The notes beneath the pieces are model-generated. The model searched no databases and was not told the origin of the DNA. It saw only the letters and a program-made list of their open reading frames with translations. Shown in pieces: positions 1-9,455 of a stretch of 64,000 nt of DNA (the first letter of the stretch is position 1; the number at the start of each line of letters is the position of its first letter). A program made the translations under genes and the position numbers. Origin of the DNA: Anaerolineales bacterium (GTDB lineage Bacteria; Chloroflexota; Anaerolineae; Anaerolineales; Villigracilaceae); the NCBI GenBank assembly GCA_015075725.1, contig JABTTV010000001.1:1364001-1428000 (forward strand), written 5' to 3'.

Positions 1-929
1 TTCTGAGTCAGAATTGGCTGACCGTTCCCGATGTGACCAACCTTTTGAACCTGGCGGGCTTCGAGACGATCCGCAATTCGAACGAGATCCTCTGGCCCCT
101 GCCGCTCGGCGGATTTGCCAATCGTTATCTTGTGCGCCTCTGGCCCTTCCGCGAATTTGCCCTTTCCAATTTTGTGATCGCCCGCCCGGTGCCACAGCCG
201 GTAAAAACAAATCCAAGCGTTTCGGTCGTCGTTGCGGCACGTAATGAAGAGGGCAATATCAAAAGTATTTTCGAGCGCGTGCCTGTAATGGGATCGAAGA
301 CCGAACTGATCTTCGTCGAAGGACACTCGCGAGACAAGACCTACGAGACCATCGAGAAGGAAATGCCGCTTCACCCCCGGACCTCGAACCTGCTCTTCCG
401 ACAAACGGGCATTGGCAAAGCTGATGCGATTCGTCTCGGCTTCGAAAAAGCCTCCGGCGACATTCTAATGATCCTCGACGCCGACCTGACCGTTCCTCCC
501 GAAGACCTTCCGCGCTTTTACGAGGCCATTGTCTCGCGGAAGGGAGAGTTCATCAATGGGGTGAGGCTTGTCTACCCGATGGAAAAGGAGGCGATGCGCA
601 CCTTGAACTTCATCGGCAACAAGTTCTTCAGCATGGCGTTTTCGTGGTTATTGGGGCAGTCCATCAAGGATACGCTCTGCGGCACCAAGGTCATGTGGAG
701 GAAAGATTACGAGGATATCGCCGCCAACCGTTCCTATTTCGGCGATTTCGACCCCTTTGGCGACTTCGACCTGATCTTCGGCGCGGCAAAACTCAACCTG
801 AAGATCGTCGACCTGCCCATCCGTTACCGCGAGCGGACCTACGGCACGACCAACATCTCCCGCTGGAAGCACGGCGTCCTCCTGTTGAGGATGGTCTCCT
901 TCGCAGCCAGGAGAATCAAATTTGTCTAA
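1..929 (+). CDS. Glycosyltransferase family 2, C-terminal part of a probable methyltransferase-GT2 fusion (5' partial)
   Basis: The reading frame is open to the left edge (codons from base 3), so the N-terminus lies outside the window. The first 60 or so residues look like the end of a class I SAM methyltransferase domain. From about base 210 a GT2 domain follows (VSVVVAARNEEGN), with a DAD metal-binding motif near bases 477-485 and a later GDFDLIFGA stretch. Such bifunctional methyltransferase/GT2 proteins are known in polysaccharide loci; that this is one is inferred from the continuous frame. A GTG at base 33 could start a shorter protein, but the upstream frame reads on without a break. 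It is a cytosolic GT-A enzyme that transfers a sugar from a nucleotide or lipid donor; the substrate is unknown. Confidence 0.8.
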   Translation, partial: LSQNWLTVPDVTNLLNLAGFETIRNSNEILWPLPLGGFANRYLVRLWPFREFALSNFVIARPVPQPVKTNPSVSVVVAARNEEGNIKSIFERVPVMGSKTELIFVEGHSRDKTYETIEKEMPLHPRTSNLLFRQTGIGKADAIRLGFEKASGDILMILDADLTVPPEDLPRFYEAIVSRKGEFINGVRLVYPMEKEAMRTLNFIGNKFFSMAFSWLLGQSIKDTLCGTKVMWRKDYEDIAANRSYFGDFDPFGDFDLIFGAAKLNLKIVDLPIRYRERTYGTTNISRWKHGVLLLRMVSFAARRIKFV

Positions 930-934
930 ATATC

Positions 935-993
935 ATGCTGAGTGGTGCCTTGCGCCACTCAGCATCGCAGAGACCCTTCGCTTTGCGTAGGGT
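935..993. repeat. Two adjacent hairpin-forming repeats between coding regions
   Basis: A first inverted repeat (935-965) pairs ATGCTGAGTGG with CCACTCAGCAT around a short loop. A second (973-993) pairs ACCCT with AGGGT and CGC with GCG around TTT. Neither has a T-run after it, so they resemble dispersed intergenic palindromic repeats more than a rho-independent terminator. They fill the 87-base gap between the GT2 gene and the next methyltransferase. Confidence 0.5.
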
Positions 994-1016
994 GACAATT
1001 CTTGAAGCAGGAATCC

Positions 1017-1664
1017 ATGGAAACAACACTTCGATTATTGCCATACAAGGAATACAAAGGCGTCGAGAAAATCTACTCTGTGATTTTCTATTACCTGCCC
1101 GTCTTCGGTGCGATGTATCGCCGCCGCGTGGAGTTGTGCATCGAACAATGCAAAGGCGGGGACAGCATCCTTGAGGTCGGATTCGGCAGTGGTCTGACTT
1201 TTCTTAACCTGAACGACATGTATAAAAAGATTCATGGGCTCGACCTGACCTGCGACGTGAATGTCGTAAAAGGGGTTTTTGCCCCTCATGGTCTTTTCCC
1301 GGACCTCCGTAATGGAAATGTGTTGGAAATGCCTTATGAGGACGGTCAGTTCGATACTGTCCTTTTGATCAGTATCCTTGAACACCTTAAACCGGACGAA
1401 CTCCAGCAGGCGTTCAAAGAAATACATCGCGTCCTCAAACCGGGCGGACAGGTCGTATACGGCGTGCCAGTGGAGCGCCCTTTTATGGTCTTCATGTTCC
1501 GCCTGTTGGGATACGATATCCGCCAGCATCATTTCTCCACTGAAAGGGACGTGGAGCATGCTGCGGAAACAATGCTCCGGAAGATTTCCGTCAAGGCGAT
1601 GAAGTCCATCCCCTCGTTTTTCGGGAATGTTTACGAAATCGGTAACTTCATCAAACCGGTATAG
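1017..1664 (+). CDS. Class I SAM-dependent methyltransferase
   Basis: The 215-residue protein has a methyltransferase fold: motif I is ILEVGFGSGLTF, and the later FDTVLLISILEHL and HRVLKPGGQVVYG stretches are typical of Methyltransf_11 enzymes. I choose the ATG at 1017, preceded by AGCAGGAA, over an in-frame TTG at 1002. It would methylate a sugar hydroxyl or a lipid-linked glycan in the cytosol. It sits 3 bases before another methyltransferase, so the two are probably co-transcribed. The acceptor cannot be read from the sequence. Confidence 0.8.
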   Translation: METTLRLLPYKEYKGVEKIYSVIFYYLPVFGAMYRRRVELCIEQCKGGDSILEVGFGSGLTFLNLNDMYKKIHGLDLTCDVNVVKGVFAPHGLFPDLRNGNVLEMPYEDGQFDTVLLISILEHLKPDELQQAFKEIHRVLKPGGQVVYGVPVERPFMVFMFRLLGYDIRQHHFSTERDVEHAAETMLRKISVKAMKSIPSFFGNVYEIGNFIKPV

Positions 1665-1667
1665 TTC

Positions 1668-2411
1668 ATGGGCATCGAGCTTCACAACGAACTGATCGAA
1701 AAGAATCATAACTTATGGAAACGTAAACCATTGTTGCATATGGTCTATATGGAGCTTTATCGTGAAATGAGCGGATATCTTAGCGCCGCTGCAGGGAAGA
1801 CGGTGGAGCTTGGATCAGGGATGGGAAGCATTCATGAAATCATCCCGGAATGCATCCGTACCGACCTTTTCCCCTATCCCTGGATAGACCAGATCGAAAA
1901 TGCTTATCGCCTGAGTTTTGCCGATAATTCAATCTCCAACCTGCTCATGACGGATGTATTTCATCATTTGCGTTATCCCGGCACCGCGCTGACCGAATTC
2001 CTCCGCGTTCTTGTTCCAGGCGGAAGGGTGATCATCATGGAACCCGGGATGGGTTTGCTTGGCAGGCTCGTTTATGGGATTTTCCACGTCGAACCGATTG
2101 CTTGGAACAGGGAAATCACTTGGTTCGCCCCCGATGGCTGGCACGGGGACGATCCGGATTATTACGCGGCACAGGGCAATGCCGCACGCATATTTGTCCG
2201 GAGACGATTTACGGATCGTTTGAATGGTTGGAATATTGTTGAAGTGAAACAGATTCCGGCTCTCGCCTACGCCGCATCCGGTGGGTACTCGGGACCGCAA
2301 CTCTACCCGACTGTGGTGTATCCCCTGATCAAATGGATCGAAAAGTCGCTTCAACCCTTCCCGGCGTTGTTCGCCACGCGATTAATGGTTGTGTTGGAGA
2401 AGAAGGCGTAG
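1668..2411 (+). CDS. Class I SAM-dependent methyltransferase
   Basis: The 247-residue protein has an SAM-binding motif VELGSGMGSIHEI near residues 45-57, then LLMTDVFHHL and LRVLVPGGRVIIMEPG, as in Methyltransf_11 proteins. It follows the previous methyltransferase after 3 bases and ends the plus-strand group. The next gene is convergent. The C-terminal third is enriched in aromatic and basic residues and could contact a membrane-bound acceptor, but that is a guess. Substrate unknown. Confidence 0.78.
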   Translation: MGIELHNELIEKNHNLWKRKPLLHMVYMELYREMSGYLSAAAGKTVELGSGMGSIHEIIPECIRTDLFPYPWIDQIENAYRLSFADNSISNLLMTDVFHHLRYPGTALTEFLRVLVPGGRVIIMEPGMGLLGRLVYGIFHVEPIAWNREITWFAPDGWHGDDPDYYAAQGNAARIFVRRRFTDRLNGWNIVEVKQIPALAYAASGGYSGPQLYPTVVYPLIKWIEKSLQPFPALFATRLMVVLEKKA

Positions 2412-2414
2412 CCT

Positions 2415-2455
2415 GGCATTCTTCCTGGATTGTCCGTTCAGGACAGGCTAATGCC
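2415..2455. terminator. Possible bidirectional terminator or hairpin between convergent genes
   Basis: The 69-base convergent gap contains a nested inverted repeat: an outer GGCATT (2415-2420) with AATGCC (2450-2455), and an inner TGTCC (2431-2435) with GGACA (2441-2445) around GTTCA. The position between converging genes suggests transcription termination, but there is no clear T-run on either strand, so the call is weak. Confidence 0.3.
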
Positions 2456-2480
2456 TATAGGGCGTGTTCTCTCATCGGCG

Positions 2481-4124
2481 TTATCTCACCCGTTCAAAGA
2501 TTAAAATATCCGGGTTGACGGCGGTGAGCGATACCTGCGGCAGATAGGGCGGCAGTCGATAGGTGAATTCCCTCAGCAGGCGGAATGACTCCACTTCACC
2601 GGCGATTAAACGCTTGAAGAAGTCGCACTCCCCGGGCGTGGTGGCGCAGATCGTGTCGGAGTAGAAACGCCCGTAAGTAAAACTATCGATCACGAAATAA
2701 TCCGTATCGCGTTCAAGCAATCCCTTTTCTGCCTGGTTATACTCGAACCGCCCGCCGGTTGGCACTTCATCCCCTTCCCATTCGATGAAATAGATCGGAT
2801 AGTTATGCGCGCGTTCGAACCTGCGCTTCTCGACCATCGGGGGGTAAAGCGTGTATTCGATGCTTTTTTGATAGCCGCGAATCGAAGCGATATATTCCGT
2901 GGCGGGGATGCGGGAGTCGTTCAGGAACAGCAGGGAGATGCTCACAATGCGCAGGGCGGAATAACCGAGGCCGAGAACCAACAGCGTGATCAACACCGGA
3001 TGGACAAAGACCAGTTTCCTGTCCGAGGTGAGGCGGAGAACTTCATCTATCATCAACGAACTGAGGATCGCCATGAAGGGAATGAAAGGGATGAAATATC
3101 TTCCGATGTAGTTGATCGAGATCATGAAGGGCAGGTCGAAGATGAGAAGGATGAGCAGAAACGCGCCGATGGTTGACCCCAAGCCGTTTGCGAAAGTGGT
3201 TCTTCCAAATATCCAAAGAAGCCAGCGTAGGGCAAACCAAACGATGCCTGCGAGGAAAATGTAATAACAGAAAATGCCGACCGTTTCTTTGAGGACAGGC
3301 CATTGACCGATCAGACCGAGTGGCGTTCCCGTGTTGAAGCCGTAATTCGTAAGGTTCCTCAGGGCAGGAAAGACGCTCGAAAAATAATCCACCGGCGAAA
3401 TAAGGGCTCTCGGGGTTCCAAACCCGTAACCAAGATAGGATATGACCCCGCCTGCAATCAGTTTGCCGATCATGGAGAGCCATTGGGTTTTGATGCTTTT
3501 CCAATTTGCGGCAAGATAAACGATGACTGGCAGGATGATCAGACTCCCTCCCGTATATTTACATGACGCCGCCAGACCGACCATCAGGAAAGAGAGGTAC
3601 AGCCAGCGAAGCGAAAGGGTTTTCTGGTAATGAACGACAAAGAATGCCGAAAGGATAGTGAACACAAGCAAATACATATCGTTGTGGGCGAACCGGCCAT
3701 TTTCTGCTGCCGCCCCGCTGGCTATGTAGAGGAGACCGGCGAGAAAGGCAATGCGCTTTCGCGCGCCGATTTTCCGCGCAAGATAATAGATCAATACGCC
3801 CGCGATTGCGCCGAGAAAAGCCGAGAAGCACCGCGCCGCCACGATGAACGCAAAAGACGAGCGTCCCGTGCCGTAGGTGATCGAGCCGATGGCGTACATC
3901 ACATACTTGGGCAGGGAGGGATAGTTGTAGTCCGGTTCGGTCACGTCAAACTGCATTGCGCCGTTGAGCGCCATGTCCACGCGCCAGACCAGTTCATCGG
4001 GATTCCATAACGCAGGCGCGCCCCATTGAATGCCGGGCAGGGATGCGACAAGGAATAATACGAAGAGGGTCAACGGTAAAAGAAATTCGCGCCTAGAAAA
4101 GAACATATTGATTTTGTTTTGCAT
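2481..4124 (-). CDS. GT-C fold membrane glycosyltransferase (GT39/ArnT-like)
   Basis: This 547-residue protein has about ten hydrophobic segments and a C-terminal soluble domain, the layout of polyprenyl-phosphate-dependent GT-C enzymes. The first large loop carries NPDE near residues 38-42, the acidic pair expected for catalysis, followed by YNYPSLPKY, common in this family. It would add a sugar from a lipid-phosphate donor on the outer face of the membrane. Its start overlaps the upstream methyltransferase stop (TAATG), so it is translationally coupled. It is the last gene of the leftward block. Donor and acceptor are unknown. Confidence 0.75.
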   Translation of the reverse strand: MQNKINMFFSRREFLLPLTLFVLFLVASLPGIQWGAPALWNPDELVWRVDMALNGAMQFDVTEPDYNYPSLPKYVMYAIGSITYGTGRSSFAFIVAARCFSAFLGAIAGVLIYYLARKIGARKRIAFLAGLLYIASGAAAENGRFAHNDMYLLVFTILSAFFVVHYQKTLSLRWLYLSFLMVGLAASCKYTGGSLIILPVIVYLAANWKSIKTQWLSMIGKLIAGGVISYLGYGFGTPRALISPVDYFSSVFPALRNLTNYGFNTGTPLGLIGQWPVLKETVGIFCYYIFLAGIVWFALRWLLWIFGRTTFANGLGSTIGAFLLILLIFDLPFMISINYIGRYFIPFIPFMAILSSLMIDEVLRLTSDRKLVFVHPVLITLLVLGLGYSALRIVSISLLFLNDSRIPATEYIASIRGYQKSIEYTLYPPMVEKRRFERAHNYPIYFIEWEGDEVPTGGRFEYNQAEKGLLERDTDYFVIDSFTYGRFYSDTICATTPGECDFFKRLIAGEVESFRLLREFTYRLPPYLPQVSLTAVNPDILIFERVR

Positions 4125-5011
4125 TAACGTTTCTCTTTGCTGCCCGAGCGTCTATCGATCTTCATCTGCAAGGTCTGAAGACGCTGCACTCCGTATGGCT
4201 CGCGCGCAATCACATGAATGAGCGTAATCGCGTCCACGTCGTCCTTGCCGGTCTTGAACTCCGCGTGAATCTTGTCCTTTGCCTTGCGGAACTCCCCCAT
4301 CAACCGTTCCAACACCGTAATCTCGACCTTTACAAAATTCGCCTCGAACACGCGCTTGTAATCGTTCAAACGATAGCGGTTCAAATTGCTGGTCGGGTTG
4401 AGAAAATTCCTCCAGGTCTTTTCCGAATACTTCAACATCTCGAACGGATACTTGAAGAAGTGATCGCGCAAATCCACAAAATGCAAATGGATGCCGCCGG
4501 GCGCGGTCAACTTCGCCAGGGCATTGGTGATACCCGGCACATCGTCCAAATGCTCAAAGACTGAGGTGCTGAGGATGATATCTGCCTGCGCGATCTGCCT
4601 TTGGATGGATTCCTCCCGAATATCTCCATGAAGCAGGCTGATGTATTCGCTTCGCGGCTGGACCTCATCCTGTTCCACTTTCAGGTAACTTCCATACTCT
4701 GACAGTAGTTCGCGATTTCGTTCTGTATCCAATAGGACAAAATGGTCGCACAAAACCACATGCGCCGCGCCGCGCTTGAGCAGATCCACGCCGACGGCAA
4801 AACGGCCGCCATAACCGAAGACAAGAACTCGTTTACCTTTAATATCCACTCCCTGCGCAGAGAGGGCCTCGATATATCTCTGCGACGCCGCGAACGGGTC
4901 GGTGGATTCCAGCCCGGGTTTGATGATCCAGCGGCGTTTGAGAAGGAAGCGGGCCAATCCCTCTGGCATGAAGTGACGGACGAGCCGAAGGAGGAGGTAT
5001 CGGATGTTCAT
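4124..5011 (-). CDS. Class I SAM-dependent methyltransferase
   Basis: The 295-residue protein contains KRVLVFGYGGRFAVGVDLL, a glycine-rich SAM site, then DIILSTSVFEHLDDV and KLTAPGGIHLHFVDL, all features of class I methyltransferases. An ATG at 5059 is possible, but 5011 starts just after the upstream stop (5016) and directly before the conserved region, so I prefer it. The N-terminal RLVRHFMPEGL segment is amphipathic and could bind the membrane. It lies between two membrane glycosyltransferase-like genes. The acceptor is unknown. Confidence 0.72.
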   Translation of the reverse strand: MNIRYLLLRLVRHFMPEGLARFLLKRRWIIKPGLESTDPFAASQRYIEALSAQGVDIKGKRVLVFGYGGRFAVGVDLLKRGAAHVVLCDHFVLLDTERNRELLSEYGSYLKVEQDEVQPRSEYISLLHGDIREESIQRQIAQADIILSTSVFEHLDDVPGITNALAKLTAPGGIHLHFVDLRDHFFKYPFEMLKYSEKTWRNFLNPTSNLNRYRLNDYKRVFEANFVKVEITVLERLMGEFRKAKDKIHAEFKTGKDDVDAITLIHVIAREPYGVQRLQTLQMKIDRRSGSKEKR

Positions 5012-5015
5012 GGAG

Positions 5016-7154
5016 TTATTCAGTTGGCGGTTTCGGCGGGATGTATTGCGAACATTCATCCGGCACAGGTTTGGGGACGAGCAGCATCACGTTGACTTCT
5101 TTGTACGTCTGGATTTCCTGATAATAACAAAGCACGGGGATCGATACCCAATTGACCCAGGCATTATTCTCCTCACCGAATTCGAACGAACTGTCCTTGA
5201 CGGGGGTTCGTAAAGGCTCGGTGATGATAAGTGAGAAACGCTGGCCGGTAATATCCCTGTAGAATGGCGAATAGTATTCATAATTCGTGCTGAGCGCCTC
5301 GTTCATCAAAACCTTTTTCTCGTACTCGGGAATGAACTTCGCTTCATGGATGTAGCCGAACGTCAACAACTGGCGCTGATCCATGAAAAGCACATCGCCC
5401 TTCGCTTGATACTCATTCACAGCCTCCTGCATTTCCGTCAAGGCTGTTTTGACGGTGGCGCTGTCCGGCAGCATATCGAAGGATTTGGCTTCAATTGCTG
5501 TTTTATCGGTCAATACCAGCAGGGTTTCGATTTCATCGCCGTGATTGTAGGAACGTAACTGCATGGCGGGAGTGACGGAGGGTAGGACGAGGGTGGCTAT
5601 TAGGGTAAATCGTACCCAGCCGGGCATTTCGTTGTTCAGCACCGCCTCCCTCCCGCCGTTGATCCATGCAATGAAGACCGTGAATGCCATGCCGATCAGG
5701 AACATATCCATGTTGTGCAGGTCGCCGCCTCCGCCGATCTTTGTGCTGGCGACCAGCCCGACGACGAGAAAGGCAAGCAAGGGACCGGCAATGGCAAGTT
5801 TCTGCCAGATATTCAACCGCCATTTTTTCGACGTCGAAAGCCATGTCAGGATAATTGTCACTGGCAGGACAGCGATGAGCAAGCCGAGCAATATCCCCGT
5901 CCCATAGGTGGGGTTGGGAAGCAGGCGGTACCACAACAACGGTTGGTCGGTGACGGCGTACGCCACAAACTCGGATGTAACACCCGTGCTGGTGATCTGT
6001 TCGGTCACATCGGCGATGTTCGGCGCGACTGACGGAGAAGCGGCGATGTGAAGGAGAGGCATCAATTTCGGGAGGAGGTATCCACCAAAGGCGCCGCACA
6101 AGCCCAAAGCGATTGCCCGAACCCAATGGGACCGATCCAGCCTCCCGTCACGCAAGGAGGCGCCTGCCAGTTCGAGCATCCCGATCCATAAACCGGGAGC
6201 GAACAGCCAGGTGAATCGACTCGACTGGGCAAAATATCCCACATAAATGATCAAGGGGATTGCCATCCACAATGGTTTACGCCAGAGAAAGATCGTGAGT
6301 GCTGCGGCGAGCACTAGCGGCGAATGAATGGGACCCTGCCGTAAGAAAAGAAAGACCCATAGAGTCATCAACACCCAGATGCGGGTGTTTTTATCGGCAA
6401 CAATATAGGCGGCAAGCCCGACCAAAAAATACGGGAGAATAAGCGTAAGACCAATCCACATGCGGACGGTCTCAATGGTGACATTGGGTATTATGAATGG
6501 AAGACCACCCACCAACATGCGCCCCGAATCAAGCAAAACATAAATATCCTGATCATCAGCAATGCCATAGCGGTCACGCCCAAAACGCATGGAGTAATCC
6601 CAAATGCGGTTGCCTTCGGACCAACCCAGCGAGAACGGATAATCCGTTACATTTTGCAGGGAAACGGCGATCGTGAATGCGCTCGATGCAAGGATAAGGG
6701 ATGCAAGAAGCGGCTTCCAATCGATCAAAGAGTCGCCGCGCGTAATGAAATAAGAAAGAAGAAAGACCGATACCGCCCACAATAACAAGCGGAAATATAT
6801 ACCATCGAAGACAATGCCCCACATGGTGCGTTGCAGGAACCACGACGGAAGGACTAGGAACGCGGCAATGAACAACCAGCGCAGTGCGGAGATTTTGTTT
6901 CGGAACGAGATCAGTTTTTGAAAGGCGGGGAATATTTCTTCGCGGTCGAGAACTGCAAGCCCGGTCACAGTATAAAGCGCAATGGAAAATAATACAAAAA
7001 ACCCGAATAGTGCAAACCACCGAAGAGAAAATTCTCCGATTGCCCTACCTGTACCCCACGCCACGTCATGGAACTCGATACATGCGCCGACGAGAATCCA
7101 TGCGGAGGCAGTGATCGCGATCCATTTTCCAAAATCGATTGACGAACGCTTCAT
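5016..7154 (-). CDS. Large polytopic membrane protein, GT-C-like, paralogue of the gene at 59512-61545
   Basis: The 712-residue protein has about a dozen hydrophobic segments and a soluble C-terminal domain of roughly 170 residues. It shares short blocks with the protein encoded at 59512-61545: PFSxGxSE in an early loop, RLLPN in the middle, STKIGGGGDLHNMD before a late membrane segment, and a matching C-terminal end (AWVNWVSIPVLCYY here, AWVRFVGAPLLCNY there). I do not recognise a named family. The layout resembles GT-C glycosyltransferases or oligosaccharide-handling membrane proteins, so an extracytoplasmic sugar transfer role is an inference. AAAGGTTAAGG precedes the ATG. Confidence 0.65.
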   Translation of the reverse strand: MKRSSIDFGKWIAITASAWILVGACIEFHDVAWGTGRAIGEFSLRWFALFGFFVLFSIALYTVTGLAVLDREEIFPAFQKLISFRNKISALRWLFIAAFLVLPSWFLQRTMWGIVFDGIYFRLLLWAVSVFLLSYFITRGDSLIDWKPLLASLILASSAFTIAVSLQNVTDYPFSLGWSEGNRIWDYSMRFGRDRYGIADDQDIYVLLDSGRMLVGGLPFIIPNVTIETVRMWIGLTLILPYFLVGLAAYIVADKNTRIWVLMTLWVFLFLRQGPIHSPLVLAAALTIFLWRKPLWMAIPLIIYVGYFAQSSRFTWLFAPGLWIGMLELAGASLRDGRLDRSHWVRAIALGLCGAFGGYLLPKLMPLLHIAASPSVAPNIADVTEQITSTGVTSEFVAYAVTDQPLLWYRLLPNPTYGTGILLGLLIAVLPVTIILTWLSTSKKWRLNIWQKLAIAGPLLAFLVVGLVASTKIGGGGDLHNMDMFLIGMAFTVFIAWINGGREAVLNNEMPGWVRFTLIATLVLPSVTPAMQLRSYNHGDEIETLLVLTDKTAIEAKSFDMLPDSATVKTALTEMQEAVNEYQAKGDVLFMDQRQLLTFGYIHEAKFIPEYEKKVLMNEALSTNYEYYSPFYRDITGQRFSLIITEPLRTPVKDSSFEFGEENNAWVNWVSIPVLCYYQEIQTYKEVNVMLLVPKPVPDECSQYIPPKPPTE

Positions 7155-7176
7155 CCTTAACCTTTTTCTGACTGTG

Positions 7177-8349
7177 CTACGCGACTTTCCCCTCGCCCAA
7201 GCCTTGTTCGATGACCTGCAAATATGCTTCGCACATGCGGTCGGTCGTATAAGTGCTCAAGACTCGTTCACGCGCCGCCCTGCCCATGCGTTGACGGTCT
7301 TCCGGCGAGCGGAGCAATTGGATTATAGCCTGAGCCAACTCTACCGGAGACTCAAGCGCCACCAAGAGTCCATGTTCACCTGATCGGACGACTTCGTCCA
7401 CGCCTTCGACCCGCGTTGCGATCACGGGAAGCCCCGCCATCATGCCTTCGAGCAGGGCCATCGGCAGTCCCTCCCAACGCGAAGGCAGGACGAAAACATC
7501 AGAAGCCGCGAGCAGTTCGGGGATTTCATCCCATTGACCTAGCAGCCTGACTTTATGTTGCAGATTCAATCTTTCGATCTGCGCTTGTAATTCATCATGC
7601 AGCGGGCCCGCGCCGCATATCCCTGCAACGGCGCGCGGATTTTCCTTTGCAACCACGGTCATGGCTTCGACGAGATATTCATGCCCCTTTTCGAAAACGA
7701 GCCGCCCGACTGCTACAAGAAATATTTCATCCCGGTTTATATTTAGCTTCTGCCTTACTGAATCCCGGTCGATGTGGCTTACCCCAAAGGGCATGATGGC
7801 ATTGTAAATTGTGGCGATTTTGTTCGGGTTAACCCCGACATCGATGGCATTTTTCCTTGTGCGGGCAGAGGAAGCCACAAGTGTTTGAATCACACCGCGA
7901 TTGACGAGGAAAGTATGCAACCCCTCGCGCCATCCGGACATGCCGCGAATCTCACCGAGATGCGTACCCACGCGGGCGCGAATCCCTGCCAGTTTGGCAA
8001 GCGGCATTCCGAGCAAATTACTGTCGTGCGTGAAGGTAATGATGGCGTCATAGTTCCCGTGTTTAAGAACGCGCCATAATTTCATCAGACCAGAGAATAA
8101 TTTTGGCAGGCTACGAAGGTCGCCCGCTTTTTTATCGAAGGCTTCGAGATTTCGAATTTCAAAAGGATAGACCCTCGTCCATTTTTCATGCAGGTTGTCG
8201 CGGTCGTAGAAAAAAAGGACGGTCACTTTATGTCCACGAGATTGGAACCAAAGAGCCTGTTCCAGCAGAAGTTTCTGCGCGCCTCCCACCGCCATTTGTG
8301 TGCCGAGAAGAACGATGGAATATGACGGCATTGATTTACTTGCGCTCAT
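7177..8349 (-). CDS. GT4 glycosyltransferase (WbpJ position)
   Basis: The 390-residue GT-B protein has the GT4 features GGAQKLLLEQA near the N-terminus, VAVGRLVFEKGHEYLVEA in the middle and EGLPMALLEGMMAGLPVIATR near residue 290, which holds the E-x7-E nucleotide-sugar site. It overlaps the epimerase gene upstream by 14 bases. Its place directly after the WbpI-type epimerase matches wbpJ in P. aeruginosa O5, so it may transfer a 2,3-diacetamido-mannuronic acid derivative. The family is clear; the sugar is inferred from context. Confidence 0.82.
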   Translation of the reverse strand: MSASKSMPSYSIVLLGTQMAVGGAQKLLLEQALWFQSRGHKVTVLFFYDRDNLHEKWTRVYPFEIRNLEAFDKKAGDLRSLPKLFSGLMKLWRVLKHGNYDAIITFTHDSNLLGMPLAKLAGIRARVGTHLGEIRGMSGWREGLHTFLVNRGVIQTLVASSARTRKNAIDVGVNPNKIATIYNAIMPFGVSHIDRDSVRQKLNINRDEIFLVAVGRLVFEKGHEYLVEAMTVVAKENPRAVAGICGAGPLHDELQAQIERLNLQHKVRLLGQWDEIPELLAASDVFVLPSRWEGLPMALLEGMMAGLPVIATRVEGVDEVVRSGEHGLLVALESPVELAQAIIQLLRSPEDRQRMGRAARERVLSTYTTDRMCEAYLQVIEQGLGEGKVA

Positions 8350-9397
8350 TTTCCAACAAACGGACTATGTTTTGTGAAGCCTTGCCATCGCCAAAAAGAT
8401 TTGGGCGGGTGGCAGGCACGGCAAAATCTCTAACCGCATTCAAGATCCTCCCCCGTTCTGTTCCAACGACCACATTCCAACCAGCTTCCACAGTTTCCAC
8501 CCATTCGGTCTCTTCGCGTAAAGTGACGCAAGGCGTACCAAACCAATAAGCTTCTTTTTGTACACCGCCTGAATCTGTCAGGATTAAGCGGGCGTTCTTT
8601 TCCAGCCAGAGCATGTCAAGATAACCAACCGGCTCGATTAATTTGATATTCACGCCGGGAGTAACTCCTGCCACCTGAATCGCCTTGCGCGATCGCGGAT
8701 GGACCGGGAAGAGGACGGTTTCGCCAAACATCGAAAATGTTTCAAGGATGTTCAGCAATGTATTTGTATTGTCCACGTTTGAGGCGCGATGGACTGTCGC
8801 CAAAAGGAACTGTTTTGATTTCAAATTTAATGAATTTAGGATCGTGGATTTCTTTTCCGCTCTTTTAGAGTGGCGCAAGACTGCATCGTACATCACGTCG
8901 CCGACGATATGCACGCCTGAGGTCACGCCTTCGAGTTTGAGATTATCCACTGCTTTTTGCGCCGGGCAAAATAATAGATCTGCGACATGATCAGTCAGCA
9001 CTCGATTGATCTCTTCCGGCATCTCACGGTTGAAGCTGCGCAATCCCGCTTCGACATGCGCGACAGGGATGTGCAGTTTCGAAGCGACCAATGCGCCTGC
9101 CAGGGTGGAATTCGTGTCGCCATATACCAGCACCCAATCTGGCTTTTCCCTCTCGAAGATGGGCTCCATGCGGATGAGCATTTCACCCGTCTGCACAGAA
9201 TGCCCTGCCGAGCCGACCTCAAGGTTGTAATCCGGTTCCGGAATATCCAATTCCTTGAAGAAGACTTCCGACATGCGTTCATCATAGTGCTGGCCCGTAT
9301 GTACCAGAACTTCGACATGTTTTTCGCGCAGGATGCGGCTGACGGCCCCTGCCTTCACAAACTGCGGACGCGCCCCTACCACTGTGAGAATTCTCAT
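8336..9397 (-). CDS. wbpI: UDP-sugar 2-epimerase, WbpI/WecB family
   Basis: The 353-residue protein is a non-hydrolysing UDP-GlcNAc 2-epimerase family member: it begins VVGARPQFVKA and has VHTGQHYDERMS, VYGDTNSTLAG, HVEAGLRSFNREMPEEINR, TDSGGVQKEA and ETEWVETV. WbpI epimerises UDP-2,3-diacetamido-glucuronic acid to the mannuronic form; WecB acts on UDP-GlcNAc. I favour WbpI because the gene lies between two GT4 genes downstream of hisH, hisF and wbpG, as in P. aeruginosa O5. The ATG at 9397 starts exactly at the conserved MRILTVVGARPQ; an upstream extension to 9460 would run into a dispersed repeat. Confidence 0.82.
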   Translation of the reverse strand: MRILTVVGARPQFVKAGAVSRILREKHVEVLVHTGQHYDERMSEVFFKELDIPEPDYNLEVGSAGHSVQTGEMLIRMEPIFEREKPDWVLVYGDTNSTLAGALVASKLHIPVAHVEAGLRSFNREMPEEINRVLTDHVADLLFCPAQKAVDNLKLEGVTSGVHIVGDVMYDAVLRHSKRAEKKSTILNSLNLKSKQFLLATVHRASNVDNTNTLLNILETFSMFGETVLFPVHPRSRKAIQVAGVTPGVNIKLIEPVGYLDMLWLEKNARLILTDSGGVQKEAYWFGTPCVTLREETEWVETVEAGWNVVVGTERGRILNAVRDFAVPATRPNLFGDGKASQNIVRLLENERK

Positions 9398-9455
9398 AAA
9401 AGATATTCCATTTTTCGATTTGAAAAGCGACGGGATTATAACAAAAGCAATTCCT

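Noticed and set aside
1002..1016. TTG at 1002 as start of the methyltransferase.
   Set aside because: The ATG at 1017 has AGCAGGAA before it and the family match begins there.
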